Shown in pieces: positions 26,129 to 39,023 of a stretch of 64,000 bases of DNA (position 1 is the stretch's first letter; each line of letters begins with the position of its first letter). A program made the position numbers and the translations under genes. The DNA comes from Telopea speciosissima (Eukaryota; Streptophyta; Magnoliopsida; Proteales; Proteaceae): positions 8,742,001 to 8,806,000 of the forward strand of contig NC_057924.1 in NCBI RefSeq assembly GCF_018873765.1, in the 5' to 3' direction. Below the pieces are notes generated by a model. The model worked only from the letters and a program-made list of their open reading frames with translations. It did no database searches and was not told where the DNA came from.

Positions 26129-29100
26129 CTATCCACGCTTCACCAAAACCACCATAATTACTAATATAACCAATCCCATGAAGCCTGCTGCTGCAGTTTT
26201 GTCCTTGGGCATTCCACTGGCACTACCCTTTTCATCGACAGACTCGTTTCCTGCTACCAAACCTCCAAAAAGGCTCTGGATGAAATCGGACATATTCATC
26301 ACCATTTCCGTCACCTTAAGCTTGACATTCTTCACCTTAAGCTTAACATTCTTCATAAAACCCATGAAGCCACTTTCAGAGCTTCCAGAAGATTTACCAT
26401 CATCCTCGTTATCAGTGTTCTTTATTGATTCCTGACCATCAAATCCATTATCTCCACATGATTCCTTGTCATTCAAATCCATTTCATCGGGAAGGATACC
26501 AGCTAGAAAAACAAAGGAAGCAATGAGAAAGTTGCATTAGAATTTCAAAAGGTTTGGTGAGATAATTGTACAACTAGCAAAACGAATCTATTCTTACTTG
26601 TCCGCTGAGATTGGAAGAACTCCACAACTTTCTCATTTTGCATCACGGCATCCCAGACATTTTTGTCAGAGGCAAGCGAAGCAACAGCCCTCTAAGTTTG
26701 AAAAAAAAAAGGACAAGCAAAGATAAGAAACATGTGCTAACAAGTGGAGCAATGAGAAAGTTGCATTAGCTGTCATTGTCTTTCACATTTATTGAGTACA
26801 CGTGAATTACAACATTTAACCTCGTTGAGGGAAAAAAGTGTGTTACACACTAGAAGAGTTAAAAAGCAAGGATACAAATTAGTTGACACTTTAAGGGGTA
26901 TCAATAAGAAAGATTACCTAATACCCTAAATTTGGGTTGTTATGGGCCCATGATGAGTGATAAAACACAAATTTAAAGTAGTGGCACCTTCATAATTATC
27001 TGGAACGATTTAGGAACCCTTTTAGAGTAAGAAACAGAATCAGGGATGAAACAGGAAATAAAATTAGAAACGAACGACTAATCAGGAATTCCATAGAGTC
27101 TGGGTATAAAATGGAAGCAAATTAATATAGACGATCTATTTAATAATTAACCAAAGAATCTGGCCTTCGGTATGAATAACAGAACATGGTTGTCTCCAAC
27201 ATCTCTACTCCTAAACCAGTTCTCCAGAATACCTCCCTCCCCTTTGCGATAATACCAGCCCTTCACCTAAGGCTCCAAAACACTTGTAAACGTAGGATTA
27301 GGCTTGCAATCCCCAACCCTCTTGAACCCAACTCGTAGCAAACCTAAGTATCAAGTGTAAAAATCCCCGAAATTGACCCAGACGGTAGAATAGAACTCTG
27401 ATCCAGTACAGAAGAGAGATTTAGAAGTTGAAAACCTAGGTTTGGGTTGTGGCAGTCGCCTATGGAGAAGCAACCACTGCTCAGAATCTCAGGTTCAATA
27501 GGACTTGTATGAAGGATCCACTAGTGTATTGTTTCAGTCTCAACAGTAACGCCAAAACAGAGTAATCCCAACAGCAAGATAACTCACCCAAATAAAAGAG
27601 AAAAAAAGGATGGGAGATGAATAGAAACAATAAAAAGATAGGCAGTTAAAAAAAGGGTGTACACAGTGCATGAGGCTCCCGCCACTTCGGGATCTGGGGA
27701 GGGTCATAATGTATGCAGCCTTACCCCCGCTTCGCAGCGGGGCTATTTGCTGAGACTCAAAACAGTGACCACTTGGCCACGATGGAACAACCTTACCTTG
27801 CACCAAGGTCCACGAGAAAAGGATGAAAGGCAGCAGAAGATAATAAATAGAGTGATGAAAATCAGATCTGAGAAGGGAGTTCTGGGATCAAACAAACGAG
27901 AAAAGGAGAGCAACCCAATTGCATAGCCCACAGTATAAGGAAATCAAATAATTTCTTTAATTCATTCCAATCTGTAAATCCCGATGGGTTAAATCCATAT
28001 ATAAAGAAACTCAACGACAATGCCCTAATCATAGTCTGAAACTGAACTGAAAACAAAGTTCAAAACTAATTGGACCCAATAGTAACCCCTACCTAGCCCT
28101 ACTGGATCCCATAAGCCAGGTTTGGACTTGGTTCTTCTCAGCCTGAGTTTCCAAAATGGGTCAAGCTGGTCCAACCATGAAAGTGCAACTGCATCATTCT
28201 GGCTTTAGCCGGGAGCTAAAGAATTTCAGGGCATCCCTACAGAACCAATCAGGTCACTCCATACAATTTGGATGACTTGGCCACCAAAATTGTTTCAACC
28301 AAACAGTCCTGCCTCCCACCTACTTGAATCCCCTTCCTTTTGGAACCGCTTCCACCACGTCTCCAGTAATAAGACATTCATGGCCATGCTCTATTAACTT
28401 CATAATAGAGGAAGAAAGAGGAAATAAAGGAAGCCCTCTTTCAGAGAGAGAGAGAGAGAGATGCAGCCTCTAAATCCCTAATCCTATAATTGGAATTTGG
28501 ATCAAAGAAGTTGCTGATTAAAGGCCCAGAACAATGACCTTTAACAAAGAAATAGGGACTGAACTGAAAAAGTACTGGATAACTGATGGATAAATCAGAG
28601 AATAATAAGAAGTCAATTTCGTGTGAAAGGAGAGAGTCAATATCAACTATGCGGTTATCAGATAGGATAAATAGACTGTTTGCATAGTCTTTTAGAGCCA
28701 CCAAACCATGCAGTTGTATTAGGACTGATTTCTTAGCTACCTACAAAGGAACAACTGGTCAAGTTAGCAGAACTTACCAGTAGCAGTTAACAGAAGATTA
28801 GATACTAACAGAAAGAGTAGAAACAGATAGGATGAGACATCGAAAGGATTAAGGGAGGGAATAAATAGAACTTGAGAATTCATATGAACTGAAGTAAGAA
28901 ACAAATTTTTTTAGCTCAACAGTAGGTGGAAGTCTATTTCTTTTTTTACTATTATTAATTAAAGAGTCTTCCCCCCCCCCCCCCAAATCGAATGGAATAA
29001 AATCACAAATTATTTTGTTTAAAATTGGGGTTGGATTCTCTCCCGTCTCTTCCTCTCCAATGGTTCTACACTTTTCTCTCTCCCCACGATTCCTTTTACT

Positions 29101-32100
29101 GATACCATGTATCCTACTCTCTTGATTGATGATTTCGTAGGATCAAGTTGGATGTTGATCGCGCGTTGAAGATCCTCCCGTTATACAAAACTCGAGGGCG
29201 AGTTTTTTCCTAACAAGGGATGAATAACACAGGAGCATGATCACCACCATTGGATGTGGTTTGATAGTTTTGACAGTATTTGGTTGTGCTTTTGTTTTAA
29301 ATGTTTTTATTTGTAATGGGCTCAATAATAAAGCACAAATTTTAGAACCATAGGGAATTTAGCCTTTTTTAAATGTCTTATAGGAGGTCCACAATATGTG
29401 GAAGTCGATTCAATTTTTATATAAAGAGAAGTAATCCCCCCACCCCTAATCAAATGGAATGAAGTCAGATTATTTTGTTTGAAATTGATTTTGGATTCTC
29501 TCTTCCTTTCCAATAGTGCTATACTCTCTCTCCCCACAATTCCTTTTATTCCCCTTCCCGCTCCTCCTGAGACATCTCATTCTGTTGGCTATTGCAGTGC
29601 TGGGGCAGACCTGATCTACCTCACATTCTGGTTAATAATTTGCCTGGGAACTAGTCTGCCTCTGTGATTACCTTTTGGGTTATCAGACTGCATCAGGAAT
29701 ACAAGTACATTTTTTTTTATTTGAATAGAAGACCAAAAACAATGAATGGTGATCCTATACTGCACCAAAGGAAAAGGAATATATATTAAAAACAGAAGTT
29801 CAAATATTGTACCACATTCAATGTCACCAAAGAGTGCATCCATATCAGCACTAAGTATCCATAATGTTAAATAAGCTCTTGATGGAATGTGCTGAGAAAA
29901 GATATATGTTAACCAAGCTTTTAATTAGAGGGGGGGGGGGGGGGAGTGATAGACATTATTCAGAAGAAATATGGCGGCACATGTGAAAATCCAGGCCCTA
30001 GAGGTTAATAGTCAAGGTTTTAAGTTCATTCACCTAAGTATAGTTACAATTTTGAGAAAGAAAAAGAGTAAAACCATGCAATAAATGATATTCCTTCTAT
30101 TGAGGACAATAAGGTTAAGTCAGAACCTGGGCTGCGGAACTCTCTTTCAGCAACACGAATGCCTGGAGGGCATGATTTGGCACTGAAGGTAAGGCCACTG
30201 CAGTTTCCTCAGTGACACAAGGTTTTGTTTCTGAACCAACACTGGAATTTGAAGAAAAATACACCCTGGAAATGCAGAAGAAAGAAAAGTCAGAAAGATA
30301 TGCCTTTTCCTATCACACAGAATCATGTTAATTTGTTACTTGATAATTCAATATAACATAAAATTAAGATTGCTTCTTGGAACATCTTAACAGATTTTAT
30401 AAATAAGGTAGAAGATCCAATCAGATATGGAAGCATAGAATTTCCAAATAACATAGACTTTACCCCAAAAAATACCTTCCTAAACATCCATAAATAACAC
30501 ATGTCAACTGTGCCTCAACTACATTTTTCACCATCCTATTCCATTATTTTCCAAAGCTGTTGCTCCATACGTAAAATGAGATCAAGTCTTTACTGAGATT
30601 CAGACACTTGGGTAGGAAAGCAAGACTCCTTCAACTCGAAGGAAATTTTCTTTATCATGAAGATTGTGATAGGGCAGGAAGCTGTTGTTCCATACCTGCT
30701 GATGAATTGAATTGGCTGGGCAGGATTCATAGGGACTCTTCTGTATTGCAGTTGCTTAGCCACCTCTGTGGATCTTTGAGGCTTCGGCTCTTTTTTTGTT
30801 GTTATTGTACACAATTATATCCTCTCTTTTGCTGTATTAACAATAAAATCTTTTTCTTACCTACCCCTTGTCCCCTCTCCCAACCCCAAAAAATGCAATT
30901 TACAGAATGCACATTTCAATAGTCTGGTCCAACCGAGTTCACTCGACCATTTTATTTCCCACCATGTGCAGCTCCAAGTGCAAATGTTGACATAGAAAAC
31001 TTATAAAAAAATACACATAAGACTATAATAAAGAAAAAGTATAGCTCCCACAAAAGATGTCTCCTGTTGTTTCATTTTCGTTTTCTTTTTCTTTTTCTAT
31101 TTTAATAATAAGGGTCTGCTACGGTTAATGTTTGAGTTAAAATAATACCGCAAGCGTATGGGTCAATCGTAGCTACGGGTCGAACACGAGGAGATATACG
31201 CCACTCTATTTAACTAACTTAAAAGTAATGCAAAGTGAACCAAATTAAAGTGTTAAATTAAACTAATTAAATTAATAAAAATTAATGCATCCTAACTCAT
31301 AAGCATCTAACAAAATTAAGGGATTAAATTGGTGTCCTAACACATGAGCATCTAACCTATCAGACTAACGCAAATTGAAAGGAATAAAAAAAAACAGCCA
31401 CACATAATAACCATATAAAAAGGAATAAGGGAATAAAAGTGCATCCACAAACCACAACCATATAAAAAAATAAAAGAAATAGAGGGAGAAGAAGAAGAAG
31501 ATAGAGAGAGATAGAGGAAAGGGAGAATGAGATTAAGGGTTTAGAGAATGAGATACCTTGATGTGTTTGAATACTTGAATAAACTCACCATGGCTTCCTC
31601 TTCTAAATCTCCATGTCTTGTCATCAACATAGGAACTTAGACTTAGGAAGCTTTAAACTATAACTATTACAACCATTAAACTAGACTTATGAAATCAAAA
31701 CTAAGAACTTGAAATCAAAACTAAGAACTTAAGCCAAAAATAGGAAAGAAGAGAAAATTTCACTAAGTGAATGAAGTAAAAATTACACTAAAAACTGAAT
31801 TAAAATTGAACTAGAAACTAACTAAAAACTGAACTAAAAACTAACTTCTTACAACCCAAAGGGCAAGGGGTATTTATAGGGGGAGAGAAGAGAAGGGAGA
31901 AGAGGGAAGTGTAGGAGAAATATTCCTAAGAAAAGAGAATATTCTCTTCTCCTTCCTCTTTTACAATGCCTTGAATCCTAAGAAAAAGAAAAAATAGAAA
32001 GAAGAAGAAGAGAAGATTGTTTACATAGACCTTCTATTTACAGAAAAGTAAACTTCCACCTAACAAGTCTTCGCTTTTCTTTGTAGATATCTTCTCTAAG

Positions 32101-35100
32101 AATAAAATCAAAGCATCTTTGATTTTTCAACTTTCCATAGGTAAGAGAATATTTTTCAAAATAAGTCTATCCCAAGTAGAATTCAGAGTGCCCTTGAGAA
32201 GTTGGAGGAGGAGAGAGAGTAAGGGTGATGACTAGGATTTCTTCAAGAATAAATAAAATACCCATTCTATCATTCAGGAAACGTGGAGCATGGGATGCTT
32301 ATATAGGCCTCACCATTGTGTTTCTTGCAAAAATCACCCAAAATAGACCCAAATTTCGTCCAATTTGGAGTTCGGGAGCCCAAGATATCTCAAGTTGAAG
32401 TTGGACTGTCCAGAGCCCTCCAAATGGAATCTTTCGGTACAAGAAATGTAACTTCTAATAATTCTGTTAAGGTCCCTACAATCTGAAATTTCGCTTCACT
32501 TTGTCCCCAGCCGACTGTCAATAATTACAAATAAACCCCTATAGACCATTTTCGTGTTTCGTTCGAAACGGCCATAACTCTTCGTTTCAACTCGGAATCA
32601 TGTGCCGTTTAAACCGTTACGAAGCTGACTCGATGGGCTACGCATCCAAGCCATTAACACCTTTAAACACCTTAAAAACATTTCCTTAGCATCATCTCCT
32701 CCATTTTCACAAGAATTCACCTAAAACACAAACGCACAAGAAAGCAAGTAACTTTGTCCAATATGGTAAAATGTATGTTTTATGCCCTAAGATTTCACAC
32801 ATAAATATGCTCATCAGATTCCCCACACTTGAACGTTACTTGTCCTCAAGTAAAGCAAAAGAAAACTAATCTAGAATGCGGAAAATCCAAACTCACTTTC
32901 GTAGGAATCACGGTTGCACTTAGCATGTACAACAAGCCTTTGAACCCCTAGGTTACCCCTAGTGGACGAGTTGTGTCTCGTGGGTGTTTGCGTGAATATA
33001 CACCCAAAATTCAATTGTAAATGAATCTGCAAATTTTAATCATAGCATAAGTAGGGACGGTGTACATAATCCCAAAAAGTGTTCAACTAAAGATCAAGGA
33101 GCCAAAGGTTCCCCACACTTGAATTTTATCACCCCACATCAATTCAAGTAACAAGTATGCATCAAGTTCAAGGGATCTCCTTATATTTTTCGAACACTAC
33201 TCACCTTCAAGTAAACCCCCATAGCATCGATGGAACCAAAGACTTAGGCATTGAGTATTGTTGACCATATTTTTTTTTTTTTTTAGGCATTAAGGCAAAA
33301 GTTTTTTCTTTCTCAACCACAAACTCTATTTCTACTCCACTCTGTTCTCTGAATGACATGGTGGAGCATACACTGACACCCAAATACTTGGTAGCTCGAT
33401 TTTTGCATATATCCATAAGACATTGAGACATTGATGCAAGAGTTTTTTTTGAGTTTCCTTCCAAGGAATTTCGATCAAGTCACCCCGCTTCATGAGGCAC
33501 GATGCCTGTCTAGTCCCAAGGAATTCCACTTTCTTTTTCGTTCCTTGTTTTTTTCTTTTTCTTTTTTTATTCACTTCCACTTTCATGCCTTGCCTTGCCA
33601 CAAACAAATTGGTCTCAACTACTAGCCAAAAGATCAAAGGGTCCATAAAACACAGAGAGGAATCTAGCCATCAAATGAAATAACGCTTATATTTTTAATT
33701 CAATCCCTCTCACGGATACAAACCAATTACCGTCCTTGAAAAGGGATTTTTATTATTTCGCATGCTAGGACACCTAATTCCCTCTTTCTCTCGTTTTGCA
33801 ATCAAAGAGACATATGCACAAAATCAAACTATTGTCACAATCAAAATTCACCAATTAAGCCCAACATCCCCCCCACACTTAATTCATGCAGTGTCCTCAA
33901 TGCATGCATAAAAGAAAAAATAAGCACAAGGGAGGAGATGAAGGGGCTTACCGGATATAATCAACAAAGAGGATCATGAAGAGTCATGAGCTCTACAAAA
34001 AGTGTTAGGAGCAGACGAAATCTCAATCCATGGCCGATAAATGGAGAAATAGCTTGAGACCCGAAAACACTCGACCATGAATTTTAGTAAAGCGAGAAAT
34101 AATATGGAAGTTAAGCACAACGAGAAATATTCAATAGAAAAATCTATCCTCATGGGACAGTGGAAAATGAAGGCATTAAAACTCAGACCATAAATTCTTC
34201 CCTTCTCTCCCATTTGCAATGTAGAACACCTATCATTCTTTGAAAAATCAATAAAAAACGGATCACAATAAGCATAAAAAGGATTATGAATAACCTCATC
34301 TAAATAATCATCAAAAATTGGAGGCTTACTCAAATCAATCCTAGCAATACAACTATCCGCTCTTTGCATAACTTGGTTTGCCAAATAAGAATCATGGAAA
34401 TATGCTTGAAAGACATTATGACTAACATTGTCCTCCTCAATAAAATCGTCAAACCTAGGAGGTTTGGACAAATCAACATGTGAGACAATGGAATCCTCAA
34501 AATGACAATTATCTAAGTTTTCCAAAGAGAGAGGGGGAGATCGAATTTCCTTGGTTTCTATGTTATCATGAAAATCTGATTCTAAATCAATAAATTCACT
34601 AGGCTCACTAAAATCAGAAATTTCAGGCAAAAAGTGGACTTCCCCAGGTAGCTCATCAAACCTCACTTCACTAATATCTTTAGGAGAATCAATCTCAACA
34701 AATAAATTTTCGTCAAAAGCATCTTGTTGGGAGTGACTCTCATTAACCTCAAATTGGGGTGGTGGACTTTCAATATCATTAAAGCTGGGGATGGGGCGGT
34801 TGGTGACTAGGTAATGTACCGTTTCCTCCTCTTGCACCATGGTTGCTCGGTTGAGAGAGTTGTTTCTCCATGGTATTTTGGCTTGTTGTGAGAAGGTCTA
34901 TGTATTTCTCAAGCTCATTCTCCGGCCTCCTCACCCATGTTTTGAAACTCAAGGGGTTGGTGATATGGTTTAAGGAGAGGTGGCCCATTGAGATTTAATG
35001 GAGGATTGGGCATTGGAGGACTAAACTGACCATGATATTGGAAATTGGGTGGTCCAGCTTGGTTATTCCATTGATCCCACTAAAATCGGGATGATCACTC

Positions 35101-38100
35101 CACCCCTGATTGTAAGTGCCAAAAGAATTGTATTGAAATTGAGGACTCACATTCTCATCACCATAGCTACCCCCATAAAGATTAGGGCATCCTTCCATAA
35201 TATAGATTGTGCGGGAAGTGACCAATCAAAATTTCCCAAAGCCCATAGTTGGGTTGGGGAGCAAAATTGTATTGGGGTGGTGCAAAATTGTTCTTTATCT
35301 CACCACTTTTGGCTTCCCTAACTGTTTAAACATTTCCTCCAAAATCATGGTTGCCTTAGCATAGGTCCATCTTTCCCCCAAAGTCTTATATGAAAGTGTA
35401 TCTCCCATTATTCTAAATTAACCACCTATCCCAAATTGAGGTCTCCCATAAAAAAAAAGTTTAAAGAAAAATAAAAGACTAGAAAAAAAAAAATACTAAA
35501 AACAAGAGGGAGCCCAAGGTAGATAATGCATCTATCCCTCAGAAATCGAAACAATGGTTCCAAAGCTGCAAGGTTGCCATATAGGTTGTGATAGAAGGGA
35601 ACCCGTATAGTCTTCACGAGCCACCTACGGCGACTCCAAATGGATTCGATGTAGGGTGGAGGACTACTATACGTTTATGTTTCCAAAACTCTCACTATGT
35701 TGCTTTCCTGTTATCAAGAGTGATCACCTCCAAAGATAAGTCACATGCCAATCCAAACCACCCAACGAATCAAGGGGCACCAAGATTGGCTGGGTTTGGG
35801 CATATGAAGGACTTTAGATTGAGCGCACACTATTTGAAACAGAAGAGTAACAAGAAAAGGTTTTCAAAAACTTTTTTTTTTTTTTTTTTTAAAAGAAAGA
35901 GGAGAAAGAGGAGAAAGAGAAGAAACTAAAGCACTTGAATTACTTAAAATCAAAAAATAAAGTGGTCAATAATCTCCCGCAACGGCGCCAAAAACTTGTT
36001 TGAGTTAAAATAATACCCAAGCGTACGGGTCAATCGTAGCTACGGGTCGAACACGAGGAGATATACGCCACTCTATTTAACTAACTTAAAAGTAATGCAA
36101 AGTGAACCAAATTAAAGTGTTAAATTAAACTAATTAAATTAATAAAAATTAATGCATCCTAACTCATAAGCATCTAACAAAATTAAGGGATTAAATTGGT
36201 GTCCTAACACATGAGCATCTAACCTATCGACTAACGCAAATTGAAAGGAATAAAAAAACAGCCACACATAATAACCATATAAAAGGAATAAGGGAATAAA
36301 AGTGCATCCACAAACCACAACCATATAAAAAAATAAAAGAAATAGAGGGAGAAGAAGAAGAAGATAGAGAGAGATAGAGGAAAGGGAGAATGAGATTAAG
36401 GGTTTAGAGAATGAGATACCTTGATGTGTTTGAATACTTGAATAAACTCACCATGGCTTCCTCTTCTAAATCTCCATGTCTTGTCATCAACATAGGAACT
36501 TAGACTAGGAAGCTTTAAACTATAACTATTACAACCATTAAACTAGACTTATGAAATCAAAACTAAGAACTTGAAATCAAAACTAAGAACTTAAGCCAAA
36601 AATAGGAAAAGAAGAGAAAATTTCACTAAGTGAATGAAGTAAAAATTACACTAAAAACTGAATTAAAATTGAACTAGAAACTAACTAAAAACTGAACTAA
36701 AAAACTAACTTCTTACAACCCAAAGGGCAAGGGGTATTTATAGGGGGAGAGAAGAGAAGGGAGAAGAGGGAAGTGTAGGAGAAATATTCCCTAAGAAAAG
36801 AGAATATTCTCTTCTCCTTCCTCTTTTACAATGCCTTGAATCCTAAGAAAAAGAAAAAAATAGAAAGAAGAAGAAGAGAAGATTGTTTACATAGGCCTTC
36901 TATTTCTAGAAAAGTAAACTTCCAATTCAACAAGTGTCTTCCTTTTCTTTGTAGATATCTTTCTAAGATAAAATCAAAGCATCTTTGATTTTTCAACTTT
37001 CCATAGGTAAGAGAATATTTTTCAAAATAAGTCTATCCCAAGTAGAATTCCAGAAGTGCCCTTGAGAAGTTGGAGGAGAGAGAGAGTAAGGGTGATGACT
37101 AGGATTTCTTCAAGAATAAATAAAATACCCATTCTATCATTCAGGAAACGTGGAGCATGGGATGCTTATATAGGCCTCACCATTGTGTTTCTTGCAAAAA
37201 ATCACCCAAAATAGACCCAAATTTCGTCCAATTTGGAGTTCGGGAGCCCAAGATATCTCAAGTTGAAGTTGGACTGTCCAGAGCCCTCCAAATGGAATCT
37301 TTCGGGTACAAGAAATGTAACTTCTAATAATTCTGTTAAGGTCCCTACAATCTGAAATTTCGCTTCACTTTGTCCCCAGCCGACTGTCAATAATTACAAA
37401 TAAACCCCTATAGACCATTTTCGTGTTTCGTTACCGAAACGGCCATAACTTCTTCGTTTCAACTCGGAATCATGTGCCGTTTAAACCGTTACGAAGCTGA
37501 CTCGATGGGCTACGCATCCAAGCCATTAACACCTTTAAACACCTTAAAAACATTTCCTTAGCATCATCTCCTCCATTTTCACAAGAATTCACCTAAAACC
37601 TGAAACGCACAAGAAAGCACCGAGTAACTTTGTCCAATATGGTAAAATGTATGTTTTATGCCCTAAGATTTCACACATAAATATGCTCATCAGTTAATGA
37701 TCTGAGTACTCCTCTCCCTGTCTCATGCTTCGGTTTGGCTTGTCATATTAGCATCAAAATCCTATTCAAAACTCTTCCTTTCAATTTTTTACAATCTAAA
37801 TGTTGGAAACGAATGCACAATCACAAGGTAGAAACCGAGCAAACAATCACACACAACACGAAGAATTTATCGTGGTTCAGCACGAATGCCTACATCCACC
37901 CGAGATAACCAGAGAAATTTTCACTAACCAGAAAAAAGCTCTACACCACTTCCCACCTCACAATGTGATCTCCCTTGCTTGTGTCTAGGGTTTGCCCCAC
38001 AGAAACAACATATAAGAAACCCTAATTGCCACACAATTACATTACTAACCATATAAATGTAATAAATCCAAAATTCAATCCGATATATAGAAGCTCAATA

Positions 38101-38825
38101 ATAATAATTGGGGACTACTACAGAATAGAACACATAAAACCCAACACTAAATGGAGGAAAACTATTCCGTATGTAAAATAACAATTCAGCACATCCACGG
38201 TAACGAAACAAGCAGTTTCATCTTCGTTCACAAAAGATTATCCTACAAGTAAATTACTAAAAACCAAATATGAGAACTACTGAACACAGAGAAAGCAATG
38301 AATTGAATGTCCTACTAAAATTAGTAAAGATCAAATAGGAGAACAACTGAACACAAAGGAATGAGTTCCATAGTGCATAATAAAAAGCCAGGAAATTTCG
38401 AAAGGGAAATAAACGAAGTAGAAATACGAAAAAGGAATTTACTGCTCTAGGGCTTCTTTCAATTCGGAAGTAGCCTCTGTGGCTTCCTCCATTGTTGGAA
38501 CTCCTCCAAAGACAACTCTAGGCATTGGAGTCATTGAATCTACATGCAGGTCTTCTTCATACAAAGCAAATTCCCAGTCATCGTCCCATAACGGCCTCTG
38601 AACAGATGCATCGACTTTCCCATTCTGACTAGAAAGCAAGAAGGAAGACCTCCCTTCTTCTGTGGACACTGAAGAGACAAGAGAAGTCGCAGGCCTTGAA
38701 ACCTTTTGAGAGGCAGTCGCCATCGACTGCTCTGCAGTTGGCACCAACGGAGAACCTCGCAGACCGCCATTAACCCCGAAACTGGCAACCTTGGTTGCAG
38801 CTCTAATGGCTACTCCTCCACCCAT
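26129..38825 (-). CDS. Tail-anchored protein of unknown function, 4 exons over 12.7 kb
   Basis: Exons on the minus strand are 38825-38443, 30265-30127, 26691-26598 and 26502-26129. They sum to 990 bases (329 aa plus stop), phases match, and all introns have GT/AG ends. The N-terminus (MGGGVAIRAATKVASFGVNG) is basic and could be an organelle leader. The middle has an acidic tract with DDDWEFALYEEDLHV and MPRVVFGGVPTMEEATEATS. Exon 3 encodes ASLASDKNVWDAVMQNEKVV. The C-terminus is a single hydrophobic segment (AGFMGLVILVIMVVLVKRG) ending in basic residues, a tail-anchor layout. I recognise the overall design as a conserved plant protein without assigned function. KNVKLKV is duplicated in tandem in exon 4. 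Intron 1 is 8.2 kb and holds two LTR insertions; intron 2 is 3.4 kb and holds an Au SINE. Confidence 0.8.
27650..27832 (-). mobile_element. Au-type SINE, near full length
   Basis: On the minus strand the copy begins CCTTGGTGCAAGGTAAGGTTG, a degraded A box. It continues GGTCACTGTTTTGAGTCTC, a degraded B box, then GGGGGTAAGGCTGCATACATT and GGCGGGAGCCTCATGCACTG, and ends CACCCTTTTTT. This is the layout of the tRNA-derived Au SINE. It lies in intron 2 of the tail-anchored gene, in the same orientation as that gene. Possible target duplications are too degraded to state. Confidence 0.8.
28926..29553. repeat. Pair of direct repeats, ~165 bp, 470 bp apart
   Basis: Both copies run GTGGAAGTC, a T-rich block, a C-rich run, CAAATGGAAT / CGAATGGAAT, ATTATTTTGTTT, GGATTCTCTC and TCTCTCTCCCCAC. 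Identity is about 80 percent by eye. They could be the terminal repeats of a small element or a simple duplication; no end signals or target duplication were found. Confidence 0.5.
31129..37692 (-). mobile_element. Non-autonomous LTR retrotransposon (Ty3/gypsy-type, Athila/Tat-like primer site), 6.6 kb, fossil
   Basis: Two direct repeats, 31129-32816 and 35997-37692 (about 1.69 kb each), are nearly identical by eye. Read on the minus strand each begins TGATGAGCATATT and ends CTCAAACA. A perfect 5-bp target duplication, GTTAA, flanks the element (31124-31128 and 37693-37697). Next to the 5' LTR is a primer-binding site of the TGGCGCCGTTGC type, used with tRNA-Asp by plant Athila/Tat elements. 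A purine-rich tract (GTGTGGGGAAT) abuts the 3' LTR. The 3.2-kb interior has a gag-like or spacer open region (about 34840-33974 on the minus strand, with EEETVHYLVTNRP) and a YNQGWSDHPDF segment resembling plant gag linkers. No protease, reverse transcriptase or integrase was seen, so it is not self-sufficient. Insertion is recent. Confidence 0.9.
37801..38146. mobile_element. Solo LTR, copia-like, 346 bp, fossil
   Basis: It starts TGTTGGAAAC and ends AACCCAACA, the TG...CA form with short inverted ends. A perfect 5-bp duplication, CTAAA, flanks it (37796-37800 and 38147-38151). The segment ATCGTGGTTCAGCACGAATG is typical of plant Ty1/copia LTRs. No internal region is present, so it is a solo LTR or a very small LTR element. 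It lies in intron 1 of the tail-anchored gene. Confidence 0.85.
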
Positions 38826-39023
38826 GATGGAATCGTCGTTCCTCCTGAAATCCTAGAGAAGTAATTGGAAGATTTAAGGAGAGAATGAGAAACGCCTCGG
38901 AAGTACGCAACGCGTAAAGCCGTAAAGTGAGAAGACTAACGGCAACGATACAATCATAGAATAGAATAAGGCGGTTTCGCAATAGAGTTAAAAAAAAGGA
39001 GAAGATTGGATATTTCATATTTT

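Larger units (their letters stand above)
26692..30126 (-). other. Intron 2 of the tail-anchored gene
   Basis: This 3.4-kb intron contains the Au SINE, a (GA)n microsatellite near 28445, and a pair of direct repeats of about 165 bp (28926-29107 and 29397-29553) sharing GGATTCTCTC and CTCTCTCCCCAC. Poly-C and poly-G runs occur at 28971 and 29931. No other gene was seen inside it. Confidence 0.65.
30266..38442 (-). other. Intron 1 of the tail-anchored gene (8.2 kb)
   Basis: It is bounded by donor GTAAAT at 38442 and acceptor CAG at 30266-30268 on the minus strand. About 6.9 kb of it is two inserted LTR-type units (31129-37692 and 37801-38146), so the ancestral intron was about 1.3 kb. The flanking 30270-31128 segment is ordinary AT-rich intron with no gene I can identify. 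Confidence 0.75.

Noticed and set aside
30608-30922. 104-aa open frame in intron 1
   Set aside because: It has no domain and a low-complexity Leu/Cys-rich end. It resembles noise or a decayed LINE tail and could not be supported.
33207-35617. Several short open frames inside the LTR element
   Set aside because: Apart from the gag-like region they show no retroviral domain and are treated as part of the fossil element.
38540-38788. 82-aa minus-strand open frame
   Set aside because: It is a shadow of exon 1 of the tail-anchored gene in another frame.
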